From a virus, in the IMG/VR virus record IMGVR_UViG_3300046478_000024, positions 1 to 41,575 of that record: a stretch of 41,575 nucleotides of DNA; one strand, given 5' to 3'. Under the pieces are notes generated by a model, which saw only the letters and a program-made list of their open reading frames with translations, ran no database searches and had not been told where the DNA came from. Within the stretch, counting starts at the first letter, position 1; each line of letters starts with the position of its first letter. Positions 36,242 through 41,575 of this stretch are shown piece after piece. The position numbers were made by a program, and so were the translations under genes.

Positions 36242-36666
36242 GCCGAGACCCTCTCTCGCTCAACCCACCGGCCAGCAGCCGGCCCATAGCGTGTGACGGG
36301 CACGTTCCTCCCCCGCAAACGCATGTTGCAGACGAGGTTGTTGACCGCACTGGGAGAACATCCCAAACGCTTCGCGATCTCAACATTCAGAAGACCCTCC
36401 TCGCGCATCGCCAGCACCAGCTCTTCGCGGCCGCGCGCACGTTCGTAGCCCGACAGCGCAGAAGCACAGGGCCCGCAGCGCTCGGGTGGCTTCGCGTTAC
36501 CGGAATACGTCCGCGCTCCGCACTCAACGCATTCCCCGGAGTAGCAGGCCCGTTTGCGGCAGCGTTCCGAACACCATTTGCGCCGGCCCCGCGCAGGCTG
36601 CATGAGAGGAGTCCCGCATCCTTCACATCTTCTGCTCTCCGTCTGCATCTGGGGCTCCTCCCGCAT
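36238..36666 (-). CDS. zinc-finger and helix-turn-helix DNA-binding protein
   Basis: The 142 residues begin with two Cys clusters, CEGCGTPLMQPARGRRKWCS with ERCRKRAC, and then CVECGARTYSGN and CGPCASAL. These are like the recombined zinc ribbon of phage regulators and HNH relatives. A helix-turn-helix follows: LVLAMREEGLLNVEIAKRLG, CSPSAVNNLVCNMRLRGRNV. ATGs at 36666 or 36648 are possible starts; a GGAGG region precedes the first. It may regulate the operon or direct proteins to DNA. Confidence 0.7.
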   Translation of the reverse strand: MREEPQMQTESRRCEGCGTPLMQPARGRRKWCSERCRKRACYSGECVECGARTYSGNAKPPERCGPCASALSGYERARGREELVLAMREEGLLNVEIAKRLGCSPSAVNNLVCNMRLRGRNVPVTRYGPAAGRWVERERVSA

Positions 36667-36681
36667 TAGTTGACCTCCCTC

Positions 36682-36720
36682 CGAGTCCGGCGTCCAAATC
36701 CATCCCGGACGCCGGACTCG
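36682..36720. terminator. perfect 14-bp stem hairpin
   Basis: CGAGTCCGGCGTCC at 36682-36695 and GGACGCCGGACTCG at 36707-36720 are exact inverted repeats around an 11-nt loop. They lie between the stop at 36732 and the ribosome site of the gene at 36666. No T-run follows on the minus strand, so full termination is uncertain. It probably reduces or stabilises the downstream message. Confidence 0.6.
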
Positions 36721-36731
36721 CTCGCTACCAT

Positions 36732-37313
36732 CTACGCCTGCGCCGCCTCGGGCTCATCCCCGAACAAACGCGCAAGCACCTTCCCCGCAACAGCCGACGA
36801 AACACCCTCCGCGTCGAGAACATCAACGACCTGAATACGGTTGACAAGCTCGCCCGCAGGTTCCACCTTGAGCGTACGCAGCGTCTGGCGAAGAGTCCAT
36901 TCCTCCACCTTCGACTGGCCATTCTTGTTCTTGTGCTGCGGCACCAACGCAACCTGCGCCGGCAGATAGCGGACGACAGCGACACCCTCCTGCTCAGGGT
37001 CGAACAGGCCGCCGCCCGTGATCGGCACCTCCGCCGAAGTCAACGAAGCCGTCACAGTCACACGCGCCCCAGACTTCACGAGATTCTTATAGGTGACCTC
37101 CGGATCGCCCTGAAGCGACCCGTGCGGGAACATCTCGCCCTGCCCGTCCTCGTCACCGTTCTGCACCCGGTCAGCGACACTCGTCCCACCAGCTTTCTCA
37201 GCCCTACGGCGAGCCAGCTCATCCTCATCCGGGCTCCCATCACGAGCAGCAGGCGTCCCCTCGGGCTTCTCAGCATCGCCAGGCGGGTCAGTTTTCGATC
37301 TAGGTGCAGCCAT
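36732..37313 (-). CDS. conserved hypothetical phage protein of early operon
   Basis: The start at 37313 has an AAGGAG site 6 nt upstream; an ATG at 37343 would add 10 residues. The 193-residue protein has a disordered acidic start and then an ordered part: DPEVTYKNLVKSGARVTVTA, SLTSAEVPITGGGLFDPEQE, GVAVVRYLPAQVALVPQHKN, VEEWTLRQTLRTLKVEPAGE. It ends with a short helix. The beta-rich centre and place near RecT and nuclease genes recall phage DNA-binding accessory proteins, but no family was recognised. Confidence 0.65.
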   Translation of the reverse strand: MAAPRSKTDPPGDAEKPEGTPAARDGSPDEDELARRRAEKAGGTSVADRVQNGDEDGQGEMFPHGSLQGDPEVTYKNLVKSGARVTVTASLTSAEVPITGGGLFDPEQEGVAVVRYLPAQVALVPQHKNKNGQSKVEEWTLRQTLRTLKVEPAGELVNRIQVVDVLDAEGVSSAVAGKVLARLFGDEPEAAQA

Positions 37314-37376
37314 TCGCTTCTCCTTCGCTTCGTTGGTTGGCATTGAAATCCACCCTACTGCCGAGCCGTGCGAGCA

Positions 37377-37547
37377 TCACCAGTCCAGCTCCTCGAACAG
37401 CCGCTCGCCGAGTTCATTCGCTCTTTCGACCTGGCCCCGCTGCCAGAAGTAGCGACGAAACGGCGGGATGGCACGCAGGAACCTCGGCACGACCCCCAAC
37501 AGTTCCGCAAAGCGCTCGCCGTGATAGACGGGGGTCGTGCGCCTCAC
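37377..37547 (-). CDS. small basic phage protein
   Basis: A GTG at 37547 overlaps the HNH gene stop (GTGA). The 56 residues are basic with several aromatics (RTTPVYHGERFAELLGVVPR; AIPPFRRYFWQRGQVERANE) and end LFEELDW. It is likely translated because of the coupling. Not recognised. Confidence 0.6.
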   Translation of the reverse strand: MRRTTPVYHGERFAELLGVVPRFLRAIPPFRRYFWQRGQVERANELGERLFEELDW

Positions 37548-37945
37548 AGCTTCGGCCCGTACGTCCGCTCAAGATATGCCTCCATCTTCGGAGTCCTCGC
37601 AAGCCGCTCCGCGCGACACACCACAGCCCGCTTGAGCCGCTTGTGCGCGGTCGTGTGGTTCGCGTGACACCGCCTGCAAAGCCAGATGATGTTGTCCGCC
37701 TCGTCCACCAGCTCGGAGTAGTGCTGCTCGTCAAAGATGTGGTGGGGGTCCATCGCTCGACCCGAGCAGCCGGGCTTCTCGCACGTGCCTTGGCTGCGCG
37801 TGAACGCGGCCTCCCTCGCGGCCTGGTATGCGGCCGTGCTGCGCGTGCTCGGCCTGCGGCGCCTCCCCTTCAACGGTTTGCGAGAACGGCGCAGCCAATC
37901 AGCCACCTTCGCGGGGTCCGCACGGAGAGGCTTCGAGCGCTTCAC
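37544..37945 (-). CDS. HNH endonuclease
   Basis: The 133 residues have a basic N-terminus and an HNH domain: Cys 55 and Cys 60 in TCEKPGCSG, the DPHHI motif at 66-70, Asn 85 in ADNIIWLC, and CRRCHANHTTAHK with Cys 90, Cys 93 and His 94. The domain uses a metal at the His/Asn centre, and zinc is held by the Cys pairs. It is in the early operon next to RecT/exonuclease genes. It may act in recombination or as a free homing-type nuclease. Confidence 0.85.
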   Translation of the reverse strand: MKRSKPLRADPAKVADWLRRSRKPLKGRRRRPSTRSTAAYQAAREAAFTRSQGTCEKPGCSGRAMDPHHIFDEQHYSELVDEADNIIWLCRRCHANHTTAHKRLKRAVVCRAERLARTPKMEAYLERTYGPKL

Positions 37946-38238
37946 GCCTCGGCCCCCACCACACGCGTGACCTCGCGCTCAACCTCAGCCTCCCGCGCCG
38001 GCTCCTCCCCATGATTCAACCCGCACAAGACGCGGAAATTGCCCGTCGCCTTCCCGTCCACATGAATCGTGACCCCAGCCCACAACTCCTCGCCGTCCTC
38101 GAAACCAAGACGCTCTAGATCGAAGAACGAAACACCGATCCCGTACGCCGGCTTATGCGTCGGGTTCTCCCGGTCATGGCCCGCTACACCGCGGCGGAAC
38201 CGCTCAAGGTTCGCTGCGATCCTCGACAGGTCGCTCAT
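37942..38238 (-). CDS. hypothetical phage protein
   Basis: The 98 residues contain RIAANLERFRRGVAGHDREN, YGIGVSFFDLERLGFEDGEE and LWAGVTIHVDGKATGNFRVL followed by CGLNHGEE. The pattern is a helix and then beta strands. It lies directly between the PD-(D/E)XK nuclease and the HNH gene, coupled to both. Not recognised. Confidence 0.65.
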   Translation of the reverse strand: MSDLSRIAANLERFRRGVAGHDRENPTHKPAYGIGVSFFDLERLGFEDGEELWAGVTIHVDGKATGNFRVLCGLNHGEEPAREAEVEREVTRVVGAEA

Positions 38239-39482
38239 GCCTTCCCGTCTCTCTCCCTGCGAGCCTCAACAACAGAAGCACGCATCGCCTCAGCAAGCGC
38301 AACGCTCGTGTCCCGGGTCGGCGGACGATCCGCACCGTCAGGCGTAAAGTCTTCAAAGCGCTGTTTACCGCCCTTGATATTACGGAACCCGAGCACCCGG
38401 CGCCCCTTGGCGTACTTGAGCGGGATCGGGCCATGCGCTTCCACCCACGATTCCAGGTGCGGCTTAACGGCTTTGTCGACCTCACGAGCCACCTTCCTAG
38501 CGCCCGCGATACGTTCGGCGTCAGCCTGAGAGTTGATCCCCCCCACCGTGATCTCGTCGTCAATCGGACAGAACCGCAGGCCAGTACACCACCGGCAATG
38601 CGCGCCCGGACTCGGCTTCCAGTGCCCGTGAGCGTTCAACGCCTCAATCGTCAACGCAGGCGGCTTGCCCGACGCGAGAGCAGAGTCGAACGCCTCCACC
38701 ACCAGCGACAATTCCTCTTCCGCCTTCGGTAGATCCTGGCGTGTGATCCGTGCCGGCCGCGCCGCACTCAGCCTCTGATAGAACTCCCTGAGCACGACAG
38801 CCATCAGCGACTTGAAGTTCTGCATCCCCAGCACCCCATAGAAGCGCTGCTGGAAATAGCCCCCGTAGGACAAGCCCGCACCGTCCTGGTTGTTGTCCTC
38901 CTCGCGCTTCACTGGCGCATGCCACGACCCCTTCCAGTCACAGACAACTATTTCGTCGTCTCCACGGGCGATCATCAAGTCAAGCTGGCCACTGACCTGG
39001 CGCTCGATAAGCTCGCCAGTACCCTCCGCGCGGTAGCGGATAACCCCATCTAGACGCTTCTCGATCAGGTCTTCATGGATGCTCCGAATATTGAACGTCG
39101 AGTCTGCGGCCCACTTCCGGATCGTCCACCGCATGTCGTGAATCTCGCGGATCGGCACCCGCACGCGATCCTCGGGCCGGACGCCGTGCTGCCGTAGCTT
39201 CTCGATCAAGATTACCTCCGCCACATCGGGAGGGATGAACTCCGAGTCCGTACGGATCATCTCGCGCAAGCAGGCCGCGATGGCCCGGTGTTCGATCGTC
39301 CCCCTGGCTTGGGGCGAAGTTGACCATCCGTTCTCGTATTTGATCTTGAAGTAAGCCCCGAGTTCGCAGTCATCCAGCGTCGAGAGGTCGGACTGGCGCA
39401 GCTTCGGCCAGCGCTCGATTACCTCCTCCAGCGAGATCGGCTTGTCGGGTACCTCGCGCACGAGGCCAGCAGCGTTGCTCAC
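38235..39482 (-). CDS. PD-(D/E)XK nuclease (RecB/Cas4-like)
   Basis: The start GTG at 39482 makes a GTGA overlap; ATG 39494 is an alternative. The 415 residues hold the nuclease core: KLRQSDLSTLDDCELGAYFK and TSPQARGTIEHRAIAACLRE (helical start with the early His/Glu), SGQLDLMIARGDDEIVVCDW followed by KGSW (Asp and D-x-K centre), QQRFYGVLGMQNFKSLM (Q-x3-Y helix), and the late CRWCTGLRFCP. It lacks one of the four Cys normally found in Cas4, so an iron-sulphur cluster is doubtful. With RecT it forms an exonuclease-annealing pair for phage recombination. Confidence 0.82.
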   Translation of the reverse strand: MSNAAGLVREVPDKPISLEEVIERWPKLRQSDLSTLDDCELGAYFKIKYENGWSTSPQARGTIEHRAIAACLREMIRTDSEFIPPDVAEVILIEKLRQHGVRPEDRVRVPIREIHDMRWTIRKWAADSTFNIRSIHEDLIEKRLDGVIRYRAEGTGELIERQVSGQLDLMIARGDDEIVVCDWKGSWHAPVKREEDNNQDGAGLSYGGYFQQRFYGVLGMQNFKSLMAVVLREFYQRLSAARPARITRQDLPKAEEELSLVVEAFDSALASGKPPALTIEALNAHGHWKPSPGAHCRWCTGLRFCPIDDEITVGGINSQADAERIAGARKVAREVDKAVKPHLESWVEAHGPIPLKYAKGRRVLGFRNIKGGKQRFEDFTPDGADRPPTRDTSVALAEAMRASVVEARRERDGKA

Positions 39483-39946
39483 ACCGACCGCCATTCCCCA
39501 TGCACGCCACACTCCACCTTGCCTTCGTCGGCGAGCTGCCGAAGATCCCCCCAAGTGTAGTCGTGGCCCATAAAAACACGCGCGTTGAGCTGAGCCTCGG
39601 TGAGAACGCCGCCCGCCTCGGCAAACACACGCAGTAGGGACTCATAGTTCAGGCCCGGCACATTCCAGTCATCCTCGCTCGACACGAACGACGCCCACTG
39701 CGCCTCGCTCATCTCAACCTCCACGAACTCGCGCTTGCGGTGCAGCCAGCCATGGTTCAGGTCACGCCTCCGAGTAGCTGTCGCGATACGGACCGTGACG
39801 GTGTGCTGGTGGCGGATGTCGCTGTCGAACAGCGTCGCCCCCGGAGGCGAACTCGACACGCGGCTAGCGCCGATCATCCCGAACGCGGGGTGCTGTTCGT
39901 CGCCATGCTCGTCTGTTGTCTGCGCTACGACCTCACGGCGGCTCAT
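39479..39946 (-). CDS. conserved phage protein of recombination operon
   Basis: The 155 residues contain HPAFGMIGASRVSSSPPGAT, LFDSDIRHQHTVTVRIATAT, LNHGWLHRKREFVEVEMSEA and QWASFVSSEDDWNVPG. The 'HPAFG.ig..rv.......LfgSd..H......i' and 'SeaQWa.fvss' blocks belong to a conserved phage family of unknown function. The last part (ESLLRVFAEAGGVLTEAQLN; RQLADEGKVECGV) has a helix-turn-helix feel. ATGA and GTGA couple it to its neighbours. Confidence 0.7.
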   Translation of the reverse strand: MSRREVVAQTTDEHGDEQHPAFGMIGASRVSSSPPGATLFDSDIRHQHTVTVRIATATRRRDLNHGWLHRKREFVEVEMSEAQWASFVSSEDDWNVPGLNYESLLRVFAEAGGVLTEAQLNARVFMGHDYTWGDLRQLADEGKVECGVHGEWRSV

Positions 39947-40278
39947 CGTTTCTTCGCTTCCCGCTCAAGCCGCTTCCGCTTCTTCCGAGCCGCGACAAGC
40001 ACCCGTTCCGCCTGCCTATGCCTCGGAGAATGAGGGTCCATCGACTCCATCTGAGCTTCAAGACGCGCCTCCCGTTCGAGCCTCTGCTCAATCTCAGGCG
40101 ACCCCGAACGAGAACGCCGAGCAGACGCCACCCCATTCGACGGAGGCCGACTACCAGGCCCCGCCCCCGCCGTACCGATGATGGGCCGGCCGTCCCAGCC
40201 ACCGAGAGGGCTCATGCGGGCACCCTCCGGGCCAGCAGCAGGTCTGAGGCGTCCCTTGTCCTTGATCGGGTGCCCCAT
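39943..40278 (-). CDS. basic, partly disordered protein
   Basis: The 111 residues are Gly/Pro-rich at first and then basic and helical (EIEQRLEREARLEAQMESMD; HRQAERVLVAARKKRKRLER). A coiled coil is likely. It sits 3 nt after the RecT stop. No family was recognised. Confidence 0.6.
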   Translation of the reverse strand: MGHPIKDKGRLRPAAGPEGARMSPLGGWDGRPIIGTAGAGPGSRPPSNGVASARRSRSGSPEIEQRLEREARLEAQMESMDPHSPRHRQAERVLVAARKKRKRLEREAKKR

Positions 40279-40281
40279 GAC

Positions 40282-41436
40282 CTACAGCCCCAGTTGTGCG
40301 TCGCCCTCGCTGACCTCACGAGGAGGCCCCGTAGTCAACGCGTCAAGCTCAGCCTCCGCATCCGAACGCTGCTGCTCGCTCAGATCGTCGCCCGCGAGAG
40401 CCTCCTCCAGCTCGTCCACGCGGGCCTGCTGGATACGCGCCGCTGTCTCTAGCTCCTCCGCGGTCGCCTCCACGGGATCGCCTACCTGGAGCGGCGGCGG
40501 CACTACCTCAGCCTCCGGAGGGTCGGCAATGGCCGAGCGCGCCTTCAACTCTTCGATGGTTCTTTCGATGGCCTCCAGCTCCACGGAGGCCCTGTAGCTG
40601 CCGAGCCCCTTGAAGACCAGTTCGATCTTGCTAGCGGACCACGAGTGCGGCGCCAAGCTGTTCTGCTCATCAATCAGGTCCTTCGCGCGTTCCTGCTGCT
40701 CCAACGGGATGTTGTCGATGATCGCGTCCAACAACGCGCCACGGTCCTGCACAGGAGCCAGCTCCGGCGCGCCGTGGATCGCGCGGGCGACCTCCTCCTC
40801 AAGGTAGACCTGAGAGCCGAGGCCGCACAACGTCCGGTGGACGATGCTGATCGGCACCTTCTCGATCATGATCGCCACGGCGCTCCCCCACGGGCTGTAC
40901 TGCACCTTTTTCTCAGACTTTGGCATGTATTCGTCCAGCGACGCATAGAAGTAGCGGGGAGGACGCCCACGACGCTCAGCGACCGCCCACGCGCCCAGCA
41001 GGTCCCCGTCGTGCGGCTTGGACTGGCGGTGGATCACGCCAGCACGCCCGCGGATACTCGCCGCAGCAGGATCGGGATCGACGCGCTCGAACGTGTCGCC
41101 CGCATACACCACGCCGGCTTCGTAGCCCATGTAGTCGTCGAACTTCCGCTCAGCGTGAGCGATCAGGCCGTCCCGGCCGACCATCAGCAGGAGCTTCCCG
41201 TCTTCGCCGTCCCGGCCTTTGCCCTTCGCGGCCCAGATCTCGTTTGCCCAAGGATTCATGCCCAAGCCGCGAGCAATCTCCAAGAAATGGCCAACCTCCG
41301 CGCCCGAGAGGCCCTTGCAGACCGTGGCCTGCAACAGCTTCAACTGCTCCGCGTTGATCTGGTTGATCCACGGCTTCTCGGTCAGCGCCTCAATCGGGTC
41401 GATGCGCTCAAGCTCGGTGCTAGTGCTGCTGCTCAT
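40282..41436 (-). CDS. recT: RecT-family single-strand annealing recombinase
   Basis: The start at 41436 has a GAGGAG site 8 nt upstream; a frame from 41526 would include a hairpin and is rejected. The 384 residues have the RecT pattern: INAEQLKLLQATVCKGLSGA, FLEIARGLGMNPWANEIWAA, KLLLMVGRDGLIAHAERK, EAGVVYAGDTFERVDPD, DLLGAWAVAERRGRPPRYFY, LDEYMPKSEKKVQYSPWGSA, VAIMIEKVPISIVHR. A long acidic helical tail (about residues 290-384) follows. RecT proteins anneal complementary single strands during phage recombination. The partner nuclease gene is three genes further on in the same operon. Confidence 0.88.
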   Translation of the reverse strand: MSSSTSTELERIDPIEALTEKPWINQINAEQLKLLQATVCKGLSGAEVGHFLEIARGLGMNPWANEIWAAKGKGRDGEDGKLLLMVGRDGLIAHAERKFDDYMGYEAGVVYAGDTFERVDPDPAAASIRGRAGVIHRQSKPHDGDLLGAWAVAERRGRPPRYFYASLDEYMPKSEKKVQYSPWGSAVAIMIEKVPISIVHRTLCGLGSQVYLEEEVARAIHGAPELAPVQDRGALLDAIIDNIPLEQQERAKDLIDEQNSLAPHSWSASKIELVFKGLGSYRASVELEAIERTIEELKARSAIADPPEAEVVPPPLQVGDPVEATAEELETAARIQQARVDELEEALAGDDLSEQQRSDAEAELDALTTGPPREVSEGDAQLGL

Positions 41437-41500
41437 GGCGAGTCTCCTCAAGGTCGGCTCCGGTAACGCCACGAATCTATAGCACACCCGCCCCGAGAAC

Positions 41501-41543
41501 CGTGCGGCCCCCCGCTCTCTTGGCAAGAACAGGGGACCGCACG
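41501..41543. promoter_or_regulatory. nested inverted repeat upstream of recT
   Basis: CGTGCGG at 41501-41507 pairs with CCGCACG at 41537-41543, extended by CCCC/GGGG. At its centre TCTTG-G-CAAGA (41518-41527 region) is a second palindrome. The element sits 65-107 bp ahead of the recT start. A TATAGAT hexamer on the minus strand (near 41476-41482) lies between. It could be an early-operon operator or a terminator for a gene outside the window. Confidence 0.5.
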
Positions 41544-41575
41544 TGTCGCGGGAGCTGTTACCGAGATCACCGCAA

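Overview
The window is a high-GC segment of a tailed double-stranded DNA bacteriophage (or an intact prophage core). The evidence is a tightly packed block of head genes in classical order, tail-fibre-type proteins, a RecT/exonuclease recombination pair, many very small genes joined by ATGA/GTGA overlaps, and no host housekeeping gene. The host is probably a high-GC actinobacterium-like bacterium (many GTG starts, possible leaderless starts, a perfect GTTTCACGTGAAAC parS-type palindrome). This host call is inference. No integrase, endolysin, holin, DNA polymerase, major tail tube or tape-measure gene was recognised, so the genome is probably incomplete here.

Layout. (1) 1-4540, mostly minus strand: a glycan cassette with an acyltransferase, a sugar-nucleotide dehydratase/epimerase, two paralogous glycosyltransferase-like proteins and a GT4 glycosyltransferase. 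Inside it sits a plus-strand island, 1713-2914. The island has one gene for a 275-residue Nop/IS110 'Transposase_20'-type protein without a nuclease domain. The gene is flanked by two short arrays in inverted orientation. Each array alternates two 10-bp repeats (CGGTGCTCTC and CGGCTCGCTC) with unique 8-bp spacers at an exact 36-bp period. This is the architecture of the recently described TIGR-Tas RNA-guided systems and is the most notable feature of the window.

(2) 4537-21805, minus: the virion module. In transcription order it holds the large terminase (with an intein in the P-loop that looks class 3), a portal fused to a MuF-type tail (with a class 1-like intein), an XkdF-like protease, a scaffold-like protein, decoration protein, major capsid protein, head-tail connectors, and a set of fibre/spike proteins including one with a polysaccharide-deacetylase domain. 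(3) 21818-27033, minus: a large fibre protein, a run of tiny overlapping genes, a ribbon-helix-helix regulator with a palindrome at its start, the parS-like site, and a small-terminase-like gene.

(4) 27244-28384: a control-like region with two small winged-helix proteins, hairpins and overlapping divergent promoters. (5) 28422-32805, plus: a cluster of small unknown genes, a DUF3631-type AAA ATPase and a zinc-ribbon protein. (6) 32806-41436, minus: the early/replication-recombination operon with RecT, a PD-(D/E)XK nuclease, HNH protein, zinc-ribbon/HTH protein and a PrimPol-like protein. It is interrupted by an apparent plus-strand pseudogene with an in-frame TGA. The minus operon (6) and the plus cluster (5) converge at 32805/32806 with no spacer.

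Working picture: RecT and the nuclease recombine phage DNA, the PrimPol-like protein and DUF3631 ATPase probably support replication, the terminase and head genes package it, the fibres and deacetylase deal with surface glycans, and the glycan cassette probably modifies the virion or host surface. The TIGR-like island is an accessory RNA-guided module of unknown target.
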